From positions 1 through 42,374 of the forward strand of contig JAIOJF010000010.1 in assembly GCA_019911965.1 (NCBI GenBank): a stretch of 42,374 bases of DNA, written 5' to 3'. The notes below the pieces were generated by a model that was not told the origin of the DNA, did not search any database, and saw only the letters and a list, made by a program, of their open reading frames with translations. This DNA is from Paracoccaceae bacterium. GTDB taxonomy: Bacteria > Pseudomonadota > Alphaproteobacteria > Rhodobacterales > Rhodobacteraceae. The position numbers and the translations under genes are program-made. Each line of letters starts with the position of its first letter. The first letter of the stretch is position 1. Positions 18,156-27,739 of this stretch are shown piece by piece.

Positions 18156-20759
18156 TCAGTACAGACCACCCGACGACAGCGATCCGAACGTGGCGCGTTT
18201 GGGGATTTTCTTTTTCACGCCAAGCTGCGTGGTCACCTCGGGGCCGTCATCGGCATCGCCTTCCAGATCGCCCTCGCCCTCGCCGAACAGCGGCAGGTCC
18301 GATCCCATCGCGAAACCACCGTCAATGATGCTGAGTGCGCCGAATTGCGGCTCCTCGCCCTCGCGGAACAGTTCCGCCACCACGTTCGCGCCGCTGGCAC
18401 CATCGGACAGGCGCTCGCCGGTATAACGGTCGATCTTCACGAAAGTGGCGTGCTCCGGCACCTTGAATTTCGGGCGACCGTAGCGTTCAAGCGCCTGTTT
18501 CATGAAGCTCTCGAACACAGGGCCGCACATGGTGCCGCCATAGGCCCCGCGGCCCAGCGGCTGAGGCAGGTCCATGCCCATGTAGCAACCGGCGACGATA
18601 TTGGGCGTGAAGCCAACGAACCAGACATCCTTGGCCTGGTTGGTGGTGCCGGTCTTGCCAGCCACCTGTGCGTCCAGCCGCACCTGCCCGGCGGCGGTGC
18701 CGCGTTCCACCACGCCGCGCATCATCGAGGTCAGCTGATAGGCCGTCACCGCATCCATCACCCGGTGGCGGTTGTTGACGATCTGCGGAGGCTCGCCCGG
18801 CGGCAGGTCGCTGTCAAGTCGGCAGACCTCGCATTTGCGCCGGTCGTGGCGATAGATGGTGCGGCCCCGTCGGTCCTGCACCCGGTCAACCATCGTCGGG
18901 ATCACCCGCTCGCCGCCATTGGCGAACATCGCATAGGCGGCGACGATCCGGAACAGGGTGGTTTCCTGCGCCCCCAGCGAGTTCGCCAGATGCTCGGCCA
19001 TGTCATCGTAAACGCCGAAGCGTTCGGCATAGGCCGCCACCACGTCCATGCCGATGGATTGCGCCAGCCGGATCGTCATCAGGTTGCGCGAACGCTCGAT
19101 CCCGGTGCGCATCGGCGACGGGCCGTAGAACTTGTTGGACGAGTTTTTGGGCCGCCACATGCCTTCCGGCGTCCTGACCTCGATCGGCGCGTCGATCACG
19201 ATGGTGGCGGGCGTATAGCCGACATCCAGCGCGGCGGCATAAACGAAGGGCTTGAACGCCGATCCCGGCTGGCGGGTGGCCTGGGTGGCGCGGTTGAACA
19301 CCGAATGCTGGTAGGAAAAGCCGCCCTGCATCGCCAGCACCCGGCCGGTATTGGTGTCCATCGCCATGAAGCCGCCCTCGATCTCGGGGATCTGCCGCAG
19401 CGACCAGTATTTGAACTCTTCCGGGATATTGCCGTTTTCGTCCTTTTCGGCACCTTCGACGGGGCCGAAAATCTTCTTCACGAAGATCACGTCGCCGATG
19501 GACAAAAGGTCCTCGGGCTTTTTCGCCTTGCGCCCCGGTCCGCCGTCGTCATCCAGCGGCCTGGCCCAGGTCATGTCCTCGATCGGTATGCCGTGGCCTC
19601 CCTCGATCTCCGGTTCGCCCTCGATGCCGATCCGCGCCGCCGCGTCCGACAGGTCCAGCACCACCGCCGGATGCCAGCCCGCGATATCGCGCGGCAGGGT
19701 CAGGCCCGCCAGCCCGTCGCGCCATGCGTCCTCGGTCGCCAATGCGGCCTTGTCCAGCCGCGCCGCCGGGCCACGCCAGATGCCCTGCTTGCGGTCGTAA
19801 TCTTCCAGCCCTTCGCGCAGGGCCCGCGCCGCCTCGCGCTGAAGGTCGGGGTCGACGGTTGCGCGGATTTTCATGCCGCCGCCGAAAAACTCTTCCTCGC
19901 CGAAGGTTTCCGACAATTGCCGGCGGATTTCGTCGGTCACGTAATCGCGCGCCGGCAGGCTGGCCTTGTAGGAGGGGAAATCATCCGCCTGCACCGTTCT
20001 CAGATCGGCCTGCCGCGCGGCTTCGGCGGTGGCCTCGTCCAGATAGCCGTTCTCGGTCATCTCCTTCAGCACGAAATCGCGCCGCGCGATGGCACGTTCC
20101 TTCTCGCGCACCGGATGATAGGTCGACGGCGCTTTCGGCAGGATCGCCAGATAGGCGGCTTCTTCCACCGTCAGTTCTTCCAGCGTCTTGTTGAAATAGG
20201 TCTGCGCCGCCGCCGTCACCCCGAACGAGTTCTGCCCGAGGAAAATCTCGTTCAGGTACAATTCCAGAATCTGATCCTTGCTCAGCACGTTTTCCAGCCG
20301 CGCCGCCAGGATGATTTCCTTGATCTTGCGTTCCGCCGAACGGTCGCCATCCAGCAGGAAGTTCTTCATCACCTGCTGGGTGATGGTCGAGGCACCGCGC
20401 AGCCGCTTGCCCTGTGCCGCGTCGATCAGCGCCTTTATGATGCCCAAGGGGTCATAGCCGGCATGGATGCGGAAGTTCTTGTCCTCGGCGGAAATGAAAG
20501 CGTTCTTAACGATGTCGGGAATTTCATCGACGGGGGTGAAAATCCGCCGCTCGCGGGCGAATTCATCCATGATCCGCCCCTCGCCGGAATAGATGGTCGA
20601 GATCGTCGGCGGCTCGTAGCGCGCCAGTTGTTCGTGGTTCGGCAGATCGCGGCCATACATCCAGAACACCGCGCCCAACAACAGCATCCCCATCACCAGG
20701 CCATTGGTGATCCAGGAAAACAGGAAACCGAAAAACGACAGGATCGGACGCAGGATCAA
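18156..20759 (-). CDS. mrcA: Penicillin-binding protein 1A (bifunctional glycosyltransferase/transpeptidase)
   Basis: An 867-aa class A PBP that polymerises and crosslinks peptidoglycan. One N-terminal membrane helix (about 8-35) is followed by a GT51 domain with catalytic Glu92 in SAEDKNF and ASTITQQVMKNFLL. An OB-like insert comes next, then the transpeptidase with QPGSAFKPF (SxxK), SRN and KTGTT. The C-terminal tail is acidic (GEGEGDLEGDADDGPE). A CEVC pair between SRN and KTGTT is unusual. It is the first gene after murD on the same strand but separated by 295 bp with palindromes, so probably its own unit. Confidence 0.94.
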   Translation of the reverse strand: MILRPILSFFGFLFSWITNGLVMGMLLLGAVFWMYGRDLPNHEQLARYEPPTISTIYSGEGRIMDEFARERRIFTPVDEIPDIVKNAFISAEDKNFRIHAGYDPLGIIKALIDAAQGKRLRGASTITQQVMKNFLLDGDRSAERKIKEIILAARLENVLSKDQILELYLNEIFLGQNSFGVTAAAQTYFNKTLEELTVEEAAYLAILPKAPSTYHPVREKERAIARRDFVLKEMTENGYLDEATAEAARQADLRTVQADDFPSYKASLPARDYVTDEIRRQLSETFGEEEFFGGGMKIRATVDPDLQREAARALREGLEDYDRKQGIWRGPAARLDKAALATEDAWRDGLAGLTLPRDIAGWHPAVVLDLSDAAARIGIEGEPEIEGGHGIPIEDMTWARPLDDDGGPGRKAKKPEDLLSIGDVIFVKKIFGPVEGAEKDENGNIPEEFKYWSLRQIPEIEGGFMAMDTNTGRVLAMQGGFSYQHSVFNRATQATRQPGSAFKPFVYAAALDVGYTPATIVIDAPIEVRTPEGMWRPKNSSNKFYGPSPMRTGIERSRNLMTIRLAQSIGMDVVAAYAERFGVYDDMAEHLANSLGAQETTLFRIVAAYAMFANGGERVIPTMVDRVQDRRGRTIYRHDRRKCEVCRLDSDLPPGEPPQIVNNRHRVMDAVTAYQLTSMMRGVVERGTAAGQVRLDAQVAGKTGTTNQAKDVWFVGFTPNIVAGCYMGMDLPQPLGRGAYGGTMCGPVFESFMKQALERYGRPKFKVPEHATFVKIDRYTGERLSDGASGANVVAELFREGEEPQFGALSIIDGGFAMGSDLPLFGEGEGDLEGDADDGPEVTTQLGVKKKIPKRATFGSLSSGGLY

Positions 20760-20927
20760 GGGCTGGCTCCACCAAGGACTGCATATCCTATACCGCCACC
20801 CCCCGATGAGGTCAAAACCATAACAATCACAATGGGCTGAAACCCGCTGAACCGGGAAACAGAACCGGCCGTATCAGGGAAATGTTGCACAACCGGCAAA
20901 ACCGGTCGCCCGTTCAACATGAAACAG

Positions 20928-20951
20928 GCTTCTTTTTGGTAGAAATACTCA
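20928..20951 (-). repeat. Intergenic 24-bp repeat, copy 2
   Basis: The plus strand begins GCTTCTTTTTGGTAGAAATA, identical to copy 1 at 14285-14308 except one base in 24. It lies between murD and mrcA in the same orientation relative to the gene upstream. It adjoins two AT-rich palindromes (20961-21012), suggesting a compound intergenic element of which copy 1 is a shortened form. Confidence 0.6.
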
Positions 20952-20960
20952 TCTTAAACA

Positions 20961-21012
20961 GAAGAATATTCCGGAAAATTCTTCGCGCCCAAAATTTTTT
21001 GTGAAAAATTTT
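20961..21012 (-). repeat. Tandem AT-rich palindromes between murD and mrcA
   Basis: 20961-20984 is a 24-bp palindrome, GAAGAATATTCC/GGAAAATTCTTC, with 11 of 12 pairs matching. 20991-21012 has perfect 9-bp arms AAAATTTTT / AAAAATTTT around TGTG. They start 43 nt beyond the murD stop on the minus strand and stand out in a GC-rich genome. They may fold as 3' hairpins ending the dcw transcript, or be a dispersed repeat. Neither is a classical GC-stem/U-tract terminator. Nothing else coding is seen in 20760-21054. Confidence 0.65.
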
Positions 21013-21054
21013 CAGCCGCTTGCAGCGTGGTTTGCGCCGGGTTTCGGACTTCGA

Positions 21055-22461
21055 TCACCGATCATCCAGCGCCTGCACCGCACGGACGAAATCCTCGCCG
21101 CGTTTCTCGAAATTCGGATATTGGTCGAAACTGGCGGCTGCCGGGGCCAGTAAAACCGTATCGCCCGGCTCGGCTTCCGCCGCCGCGCGCGCCACGGCAT
21201 TTGCCATATTGCCGCATTGCTCGGACGGGGTGGTTCCCAGTTGCAGGGCAAATTCCTCGGCCGAATGGCCGATCAGATAGGCCTTCACGACATTGCCGAG
21301 ATAGGGCGCAAGGGCTGCGATGCCGCCATCCTTGCCCAGCCCGCCGGCGATCCAGCGTATCCGCGCGAAGGCCTGCAATGCCTTGGCGGCGCTGTCGGTA
21401 TTGGTGGCCTTGGAATCGTTCACGTAGGCCACCCCGCCCCGAACCGCGATCAGTTGCGAGCGGTGCGGCAGGCCGGGATAGGAGCGAAAGCCGGTCTCGA
21501 CCAGGCGCGGCGCCAGTCCGAGCGAGCGGCAGACCGCCCAGGCGGCACAGGCATTCTGGTGGTTATGTGCGCCCGGCAGGCCGGGAATGTCGCGCAGGTC
21601 GACCGACACGACCTGCCGCCCCTTGCGCCATTCCGCCAGGAACCCCTTGCGGGCGAATACCGTCCAGTCGCCACCCTGCAATTTCTGCCCCGAGGAGATG
21701 CGGATCACCGGATCGCCGCCATCCGCCGCCTCGCGCATCTGGTTGGCGAGGAACCTTCCTTCAGCCTCGTCCACGCCGATCACCGCGCGGTCCGGGCTGC
21801 CCTCGGCGAACAGGCGGCGCTTGGCGGCAAAATAGCCGCCGATGCCGCCGTGGCGGTCAAGGTGATCGGGGCTGAGGTTCAGGAAGACCGCGATATCGGG
21901 GGCCAGCGCGCGGGCCAGTTCGGTCTGGTAGCTGCTCAGTTCCAGCACGATCACCTCGCCGTCGCTGGCCGGGGCCAGATCGAGCACGCCGCGCCCGATA
22001 TTGCCGGCCAGTTGCACCGGGCGGTTGGCGGCCTGAAGGACATGGTGGATCAGCGCCGACGTGGTGGATTTGCCGTTCGAGCCGGTGACCGCCACGACCT
22101 GCGGCATGGTCTCGAAATTGTCCCAGTCCTGCGTGGCGTAAGAGCGGAAGAACAGGCCGATATCGTTATCCACTACCACGCCGTGATCCCAGGCCGATGC
22201 GATGATCGGGTTCGGGGAAGGGTAAAGATGCGGGATACCGGGCGAGACGATCAGCGCCACGATACCGTCCCAGGCACCGGCGCGAGTTGGATCGTGCAGC
22301 ACCAGCCCCTCGGCAAGCGCACGCGCCCGCGCCTCGGCACTGTCATCCCAGCACAGTGCCGTGGCACCGCCAGCTTCCAGCGCCCTGGCCGCCGCGAGGC
22401 CCGAGCGGCCAAGCCCCAGCACCGCCACCTTGTGGCCGACATATCCGCGTACTGGAATCAT
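21055..22461 (-). CDS. murD: UDP-N-acetylmuramoyl-L-alanine--D-glutamate ligase
   Basis: A 468-aa Mur ligase adding D-Glu to UDP-MurNAc-L-Ala in the cytoplasm. The N-terminal nucleotide fold has [15 protein letters not shown]; the ATP-binding P-loop [10 protein letters not shown] is at about 125-134; LELSSYQTE and [11 protein letters not shown] are typical of Mur[20 protein letters not shown] before the P-loop is an insertion of the kind seen in alphaproteobacterial MurD. It is the last cell-wall gene of this cluster: ftsW, murG and murC do not follow, unlike the common order. Confidence 0.95.
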   Translation of the reverse strand: MIPVRGYVGHKVAVLGLGRSGLAAARALEAGGATALCWDDSAEARARALAEGLVLHDPTRAGAWDGIVALIVSPGIPHLYPSPNPIIASAWDHGVVVDNDIGLFFRSYATQDWDNFETMPQVVAVTGSNGKSTTSALIHHVLQAANRPVQLAGNIGRGVLDLAPASDGEVIVLELSSYQTELARALAPDIAVFLNLSPDHLDRHGGIGGYFAAKRRLFAEGSPDRAVIGVDEAEGRFLANQMREAADGGDPVIRISSGQKLQGGDWTVFARKGFLAEWRKGRQVVSVDLRDIPGLPGAHNHQNACAAWAVCRSLGLAPRLVETGFRSYPGLPHRSQLIAVRGGVAYVNDSKATNTDSAAKALQAFARIRWIAGGLGKDGGIAALAPYLGNVVKAYLIGHSAEEFALQLGTTPSEQCGNMANAVARAAAEAEPGDTVLLAPAAASFDQYPNFEKRGEDFVRAVQALDDR

Positions 22462-22543
22462 GATTTGGCCCTGCCGTTTGCGTCCGCGCCAAGATGATCC
22501 ATGTTGCCAGCCGGGGCAAGCCGCGTCGCGGCCGGGGCGGCAA

Positions 22544-23596
22544 TCAATCGGTTGGTGTGGTGGCAGTCAGAAAATCGGCAATGGCGCGGCGGATATCGCC
22601 GTGATGGCCCAGCAGCAAATGCCCGCCGCTCGGCGTGATCATCAATTCGGCACCGGGAACCTTGCCGGCGATATACTCGGCAATCGACACCGGGTTGATG
22701 CCGTCATCGCTTGCATGGACCACCAGCACCGGCGCCCTGATCGCGGCCAGATCGTGCCTGGCTTCGGGATCAATCGCGGCACCTTCATTGCCAAGGCCAG
22801 GCTGGCGGCGGCTGACCGGCAGGAAGGCCGCCATCATGTCGTCCGCAAAGGCGATTTCCCCCGCAGGCAGGGTGGCCCGCGCATCTGGCGGCATGTCGAA
22901 GGCCGCCTCCAACTGGCCGGGCAACAGCCGTTGCAGGATCCAGAACGCCAGGTCGGCGCGGAACAGCCACTGATAGAGCCAGATCGGGATCGGCAGATCG
23001 TTCTGCTGGGTCGCCAGCGGCGTGAACGGGGCCGAAGACAAGAGCGCCAGGGCGGTCACGCGATCGGGGTATCGCTCGGCCAGTTGCAGGGCTGGCGGCC
23101 CCCCCCCCGACATCGCCATCACCGCCACCTTGTCGATGCCAAGCCCGTCGAGCAGATCGACAAAGGCATCCGCCTGCGCGGCGGTTGAGGGGGCGCCCGG
23201 CAAGGCTGAGCCAAGATAGCCAAAGCGCGATGGCGCGATGAACCGGTATCCGCCTGGCCCGAACCCCCGCGCCAGAACCATGCCCTGATCGAAACCGCCA
23301 CCGGCACCGTGGATCGCCAGCACGACCGGGCCAGAGCCGGTATCGCCATATTCGATCCGTCCGAACCTTGTATCCGCATATCGCGCATCCTGCGCCAGCC
23401 TGGCGGTCACGGCAGCCATGTCACGGGCATAGAACAGGTAAACCGCTATGCCGACGAGCAGCGCCAGAAATGCGAGACCCAACAGCCATCTGAACAGACC
23501 GGCAAGCAAGAGGCACCTGAATCCAAGTTCTCGGAACTGGCGGTGAACCTGCCCTGAAACGGGCACTTGGTCGTTGACCAAGATCAAGATTTTCAC
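22544..23596 (-). CDS. Membrane-anchored alpha/beta hydrolase inside the dcw cluster
   Basis: A protein of up to 350 aa. A hydrophobic helix ([19 protein letters not shown], about 38-56) precedes an alpha/beta-hydrolase domain with oxyanion-region [10 protein letters not shown], nucleophile elbow MSGGG and a late His in [11 protein letters not shown]; an Asp is plausible in HASDDGINP. The annotated GTG start at 23596 has a weak ribosome-binding site; a TTG at 23509, preceded by AGGTG, is an alternative that would start just before the helix. It lies 19 bp after mraY and before murD on the same strand. Substrate unknown; a periplasmic esterase is possible. Confidence 0.7.
   Translation of the reverse strand: MKILILVNDQVPVSGQVHRQFRELGFRCLLLAGLFRWLLGLAFLALLVGIAVYLFYARDMAAVTARLAQDARYADTRFGRIEYGDTGSGPVVLAIHGAGGGFDQGMVLARGFGPGGYRFIAPSRFGYLGSALPGAPSTAAQADAFVDLLDGLGIDKVAVMAMSGGGPPALQLAERYPDRVTALALLSSAPFTPLATQQNDLPIPIWLYQWLFRADLAFWILQRLLPGQLEAAFDMPPDARATLPAGEIAFADDMMAAFLPVSRRQPGLGNEGAAIDPEARHDLAAIRAPVLVVHASDDGINPVSIAEYIAGKVPGAELMITPSGGHLLLGHHGDIRRAIADFLTATTPTD
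23099..23108 (-). repeat. 10-G homopolymer at the catalytic elbow of the hydrolase
   Basis: Ten consecutive C on the plus strand read as G10 in the gene, spanning the last base of the nucleophile Ser codon and the next three Gly codons. Tracts of this length slip easily, and a one-base change would truncate the enzyme just after its nucleophile. Confidence 0.85.
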
Positions 23597-23615
23597 ATTT
23601 TGCCCGGCCTGAAAC

Positions 23616-24740
23616 CTACCGCAACTTCAACGTCCCCAAGCCGATCAGCGCCAGGATCAGCGCGATGATCCAGAAGCGGATCACGATCTGCGGTTCCGAC
23701 CAGCCGCGTTTCTCGTAATGGTGGTGGATCGGGGCCATCAGGAACACCCGCTTGCCGGTGGTCTTGAAATAGAGCACCTGGATGATCACGCTCAGCGCCT
23801 CGACCACGAACAAACCACCGATGATCGCCAGCACGATCTCGTGCTTGGTGGCAACCGCAATTGCCCCGAGCGCCCCGCCCAAGGCCAGCGAGCCGGTATC
23901 GCCCATGAACACCGCCGCCGGCGGCGCGTTGTACCACAGGAACCCGAGGCCACCGCCGATCAGGGCCGCGCTGAACACCAGAATCTCGCCGGTTCCGGGC
24001 ACGTAGTGCACATCCAGATAATCGGTGAAATCGACCCGCCCGACCAGATAGGCGATGATCCCGAGCGACCCTGCCGCGATCATCACCGGCATGATCGCCA
24101 GCCCGTCCAGTCCGTCGGTCAGGTTCACCGCATTGGCGGCACCGACGATCACGATCATCGCAAACGGCACGAACAGGATGCCGAGATTGATCAAAGCATC
24201 CTTAAGCACCGGAAAGGCCAGCCGACCCGACAAGGCGGCGTGATCGGGCAGGCGCTGCGCCAGATCGGCATCGTTCAGCCCGTGCAGATACATCGCCCAA
24301 TATCCCGCAAGTGCCGCGATCAGCAGGCCTAGGCCGAAGCGGATGCGCCCGGACACGCCTTTGACATTGTTTTTCGATACCTTGGCGTAATCGTCGGCAA
24401 ACCCGATCAGACCGAAAGACAGGGTGACGAACAGCAACAGCCAGACAAAGGCATTGTCCAGCCGGGCCCAGATCACGGTTGAAACCAGCAGCGCGCCAAG
24501 GATCAGCACGCCGCCCATCGTTGGTGTCCCGGCCTTGGCCAGGATGTGGCTTTCCGGGCCGTCCTCGCGGATCGGCTGGCCGTTCGACTGCTTGCGTTTC
24601 AACAGGTTGATCAGCGGCCGCCCGAACATGAAGCCGAAAAACAGCGCGGTAAAGAACGCCCCTCCGGAACGAAGCGTGATATAGCGGAACAGGTTGAGCA
24701 CCCCGCCGCCGTCGGAAAGCTCGCTGAGATAGTAGAGCAT
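23616..24740 (-). CDS. mraY: Phospho-N-acetylmuramoyl-pentapeptide transferase
   Basis: A 374-aa polytopic membrane enzyme that makes lipid I from UDP-MurNAc-pentapeptide and undecaprenyl phosphate. Conserved segments are [22 protein letters not shown] with the catalytic Asp pair, [26 protein letters not shown] and [15 protein letters not shown]. About ten membrane helices are visible. It follows murF by 34 bp in the dcw operon. Confidence 0.96.
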   Translation of the reverse strand: MLYYLSELSDGGGVLNLFRYITLRSGGAFFTALFFGFMFGRPLINLLKRKQSNGQPIREDGPESHILAKAGTPTMGGVLILGALLVSTVIWARLDNAFVWLLLFVTLSFGLIGFADDYAKVSKNNVKGVSGRIRFGLGLLIAALAGYWAMYLHGLNDADLAQRLPDHAALSGRLAFPVLKDALINLGILFVPFAMIVIVGAANAVNLTDGLDGLAIMPVMIAAGSLGIIAYLVGRVDFTDYLDVHYVPGTGEILVFSAALIGGGLGFLWYNAPPAAVFMGDTGSLALGGALGAIAVATKHEIVLAIIGGLFVVEALSVIIQVLYFKTTGKRVFLMAPIHHHYEKRGWSEPQIVIRFWIIALILALIGLGTLKLR

Positions 24741-24774
24741 GTGGCGTTTGTCCCTCTTCGCGTGGCTGTTCTTG

Positions 24775-26211
24775 TTATTGTTCCGGATCGACCGGTTTGT
24801 TCAGGCGGCGGATCGTCTCGACGATCAGGGATGCACGCGATCCCTTGGACCCTTTGACCATGACGACATCGCCCGCGTCCAGCAAACGATGCGCCCTTGC
24901 CGCCAGTTTTTCAGCGGATTCGTGCCACTCGCCCTGTTTTTCGCCTGGCAGGGCGCGGTGCAGATGCTGCATCAGCGGCCCTGCCGTATGCACCACATTG
25001 ACCGATTGCATTGCCGGAAGTACGGCCAGCGCGGCATGTTTCGCCGCCGCTTCGGGGCCGAGTTCCAGCATGTCGGTCAGGAACGCCACCCGGCGGCCCC
25101 GGGCGTGGCGGCCAAGGCCATCCACCGGAATGCTGCCTGCCAGCACCTCGAATGCCGCCGCCATCGAGGCCGGATTGGCGTTATAGGCGTCGTCAATCAG
25201 TTCAAGGCGCAGATGTTCGTCCACCTTGTCGAGGTGAATCCAGGTGCGCTCGCCGCGTCCGACCGGCGGTTGCCAGCGTGCGAGGTCCAGCGCGGCCACC
25301 ACCCTGTCGGCCCCGACCGCATCCACCGCCGCCAGCACCGCCAGCGCGTTCATCGCCAGATGCCGGCCCGGCGCGCCGATGCGAAACAGGCAGGGCTGGC
25401 CCTGATTTTCGGCCTGCACGCTGGTGATGCCATCGCGCCAGGCAACGCCTTTCAGGTGGTAATCCGCACGCCGCTTGGTACCGAAGGTGACGATCCGGGC
25501 ACCGGCCTGCGCTGCGGCGGTTTCCAGAATGCCAAAGGTGGCGATATCAAGGTTCAGGATCGCGGTGCCGCCCGGCTCCAGCCCGGCAAACACCTCGGCC
25601 TTGGCGCGCGCAATGTCGCGCACCGACGCGAAGGCGGCCATATGCGCCTCGGCCACGGTGGTGATCAGGGCGACATGAGGGCGGGCAAGGCGGCTTAGGG
25701 GGGTGATCTCGCCGGGATGGTTCATGCCGATCTCGACCACCGCGAAATCGGCGTCGCGCGGCAGGCGCGCCAGCGTCAGCGGCACGCCCCAATGGTTGTT
25801 GAGGCTCATCTCGGCAGCATGAACAAGGCCCTGCCCGGCCAGCACGGTTGCGGCCATGTCCTTGGTGGAGGTCTTGCCGACCGAGCCGGTGATCGCGATC
25901 ACCTGCGCCTTGGTGCGCGCCCGTGCCGCCCGCGCCAGCGCCTCAAGCGCGGCCAATACGTCATCGACCAGCAATAGCGGCGCGTCCGTCGCAACGCCTT
26001 CTGGCACGCGCGACACAAGCGCCGCCGCCGCGCCCTTGGTGAGAGCGGCGGCAACGAAATCATGGCCGTCGCGCACGTCCTTCAGGGCGACGAACAGATC
26101 GCCGGGCGCAAGCGTGCGGGTGTCGATCGACACGCCACCTGCCTGCCAGTCGCCGCTGGTTGTGCCACCGGTTGCGGCGGCGGCCTCGGCGGCGGTCCAG
26201 AGCGCGCTCAT
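24775..26211 (-). CDS. murF: UDP-N-acetylmuramoyl-tripeptide--D-alanyl-D-alanine ligase
   Basis: A 478-aa Mur ligase that adds D-Ala-D-Ala to the tripeptide precursor. The P-loop [13 protein letters not shown] (about 110-122), [14 protein letters not shown] and [10 protein letters not shown] motifs are typical of MurF, as is [11 protein letters not shown] in the C-terminal domain. The start overlaps the murE stop by 4 nt (ATGA), so the two are coupled. Confidence 0.95.
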   Translation of the reverse strand: MSALWTAAEAAAATGGTTSGDWQAGGVSIDTRTLAPGDLFVALKDVRDGHDFVAAALTKGAAAALVSRVPEGVATDAPLLLVDDVLAALEALARAARARTKAQVIAITGSVGKTSTKDMAATVLAGQGLVHAAEMSLNNHWGVPLTLARLPRDADFAVVEIGMNHPGEITPLSRLARPHVALITTVAEAHMAAFASVRDIARAKAEVFAGLEPGGTAILNLDIATFGILETAAAQAGARIVTFGTKRRADYHLKGVAWRDGITSVQAENQGQPCLFRIGAPGRHLAMNALAVLAAVDAVGADRVVAALDLARWQPPVGRGERTWIHLDKVDEHLRLELIDDAYNANPASMAAAFEVLAGSIPVDGLGRHARGRRVAFLTDMLELGPEAAAKHAALAVLPAMQSVNVVHTAGPLMQHLHRALPGEKQGEWHESAEKLAARAHRLLDAGDVVMVKGSKGSRASLIVETIRRLNKPVDPEQ

Positions 26212-27707
26212 GCGCCCAGCCCGTCCAGCGCCGCAACCGCGACGGAGGCCTGTTCGACATCGTTGAAATCCAGCACGTCATCGCCGACGATCTGGCCGGT
26301 CTCGTGGCCCTTGCCTGCGATCAGCAGGGCATCCCCCGGCTGCAGCGCATCCGCCCCGGTCAGGATTGCCTCGGCGCGGTCGCCGATCTCGGTGGCTTCG
26401 GGACAGGCTGCCATGATGGCGGCGCGGATGCTGGCGGGGTCTTCGCTGCGCGGGTTGTCATCGGTCACGATCAGCATGTCGGCATGGTCCGCCGCCGCCT
26501 TGCCCATCAGGGGGCGCTTGGTGCGATCACGATCACCGCCAGCGCCGAACACCACCACCAGCCGACCCATCACATGCGGCCTGAGCGCGGCCAGCGCGGT
26601 GGCCAGCGCGTCGGGCGTATGGGCGTAATCGACAAACACCGCCGCGCCGTTCTTGCGCGTTGCCGCCAGTTGCATCCGCCCGGAAACCGTCGCCAGCCCG
26701 GGCAGTACGCGAAACACGTCTTCAGCCTTCGCGCCGCTGGCAATTGCCAGCCCGGCGGCCATCAGCGCGTTGCTGGCCTGAAAGCCGCCGATCAGATCAA
26801 GCCGCACCAGATGCGCCGCGCCCTGCCATGTGAATCGCACATCCTGCCCGGTGGCATCGAACCGCTGGGCGGTGATCCTGAGATCGGCCTTTGCCGCCTG
26901 CCCGACCGTCAGCAAGGACTGGCCGCGCCCGCATGCAATCGCCGCCATGTCGGCACCGCGGGGATCGTCGATATTGATCACCGCCACGCCATCCACAGGC
27001 AGAACGCGGGAAAACAGCCCGGCCTTGGCGGCGAAATATTCGTCGAAGGTGGCGTGGTAATCCAGATGATCCTGGGTGAAATTGGTGAAACCGGCGGCCT
27101 TCAGGCGCACCCCGTCCAGCCGTTTCTGCGCCAGCCCGTGCGAGGACGCTTCCATCGCCGCATGGCTGACCCCTTCGGCGGCCAGCCGGTGCAGCAGGCG
27201 GTGCAGGGTGATCGGCTCGGGCGTGGTGTGCGAGAGCGGCGCGGAGACGCAGCCATCAACCCCGGTGGTGCCGAAATTGACCGCGCGTTTGCCCAAGGCC
27301 TCCCAAATCTGCCGGGTGAAGGCGGCGACCGAGGTCTTGCCGTTGGTGCCGGTCACCGCCACCACGGTTTCAGGCTGGGCGTCGAACCAATGCGCGGCAG
27401 CGCGGGCCAGTGCCAGCCTTGGATCGGCCTCGATCACCAGTGCCGCATCGGAATTGGCAAGCACATCACGGGCCATTTCCGCGCCCGCTGCATCGGTCAG
27501 GATCGCGCCGGCACCCATCCGCAGGGCAAATCGGATGAAATCGGCCCCATGCGCCTTGACGCCCGGCAGGGCCGCGAACAGATGCCCCGGTTTCACCTGT
27601 CGGCTGTCGACGCTGAGGCCGGTCACGCCCGCATCTACGCCGCTTTCCGCCACCAGCCCCAGGGCCGAGAGCGGTTTCATGCGGGCATCTGTCGGGACCA
27701 TTGCCAT
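26208..27707 (-). CDS. murE: UDP-N-acetylmuramoyl-L-alanyl-D-glutamate--2,6-diaminopimelate ligase
   Basis: A 499-aa Mur ligase adding the third amino acid of the stem peptide. The P-loop VTGTNGKTS is at about 118-126, and DDNPRSEDP contains the DNPR motif that binds meso-diaminopimelate, so the peptidoglycan is of the mDAP type. YAHTPDAL and HGLAQKRLDG are further family motifs. Start choice among the first Met codons (27707, 27701, 27680) is uncertain; none has a strong ribosome-binding site. Confidence 0.94.
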   Translation of the reverse strand: MAMVPTDARMKPLSALGLVAESGVDAGVTGLSVDSRQVKPGHLFAALPGVKAHGADFIRFALRMGAGAILTDAAGAEMARDVLANSDAALVIEADPRLALARAAAHWFDAQPETVVAVTGTNGKTSVAAFTRQIWEALGKRAVNFGTTGVDGCVSAPLSHTTPEPITLHRLLHRLAAEGVSHAAMEASSHGLAQKRLDGVRLKAAGFTNFTQDHLDYHATFDEYFAAKAGLFSRVLPVDGVAVINIDDPRGADMAAIACGRGQSLLTVGQAAKADLRITAQRFDATGQDVRFTWQGAAHLVRLDLIGGFQASNALMAAGLAIASGAKAEDVFRVLPGLATVSGRMQLAATRKNGAAVFVDYAHTPDALATALAALRPHVMGRLVVVFGAGGDRDRTKRPLMGKAAADHADMLIVTDDNPRSEDPASIRAAIMAACPEATEIGDRAEAILTGADALQPGDALLIAGKGHETGQIVGDDVLDFNDVEQASVAVAALDGLGA

Positions 27708-27739
27708 GCTTTCGCAAACCTAGCGCACATCGTGCGGTT

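Noticed and set aside
18147-20840. Very long plus-strand ORF (897 aa) antisense to mrcA
   Set aside because: It mirrors the PBP1A gene, is rich in His, Arg, Gly and Gln with no known motif, and has no ribosome-binding site. Such shadows are expected opposite high-GC genes.
20894-20908. ACCGG-CAAAA-CCGGT hairpin upstream of mrcA
   Set aside because: A 5-bp stem without a T run is easily found by chance in GC-rich DNA; not listed as a terminator.
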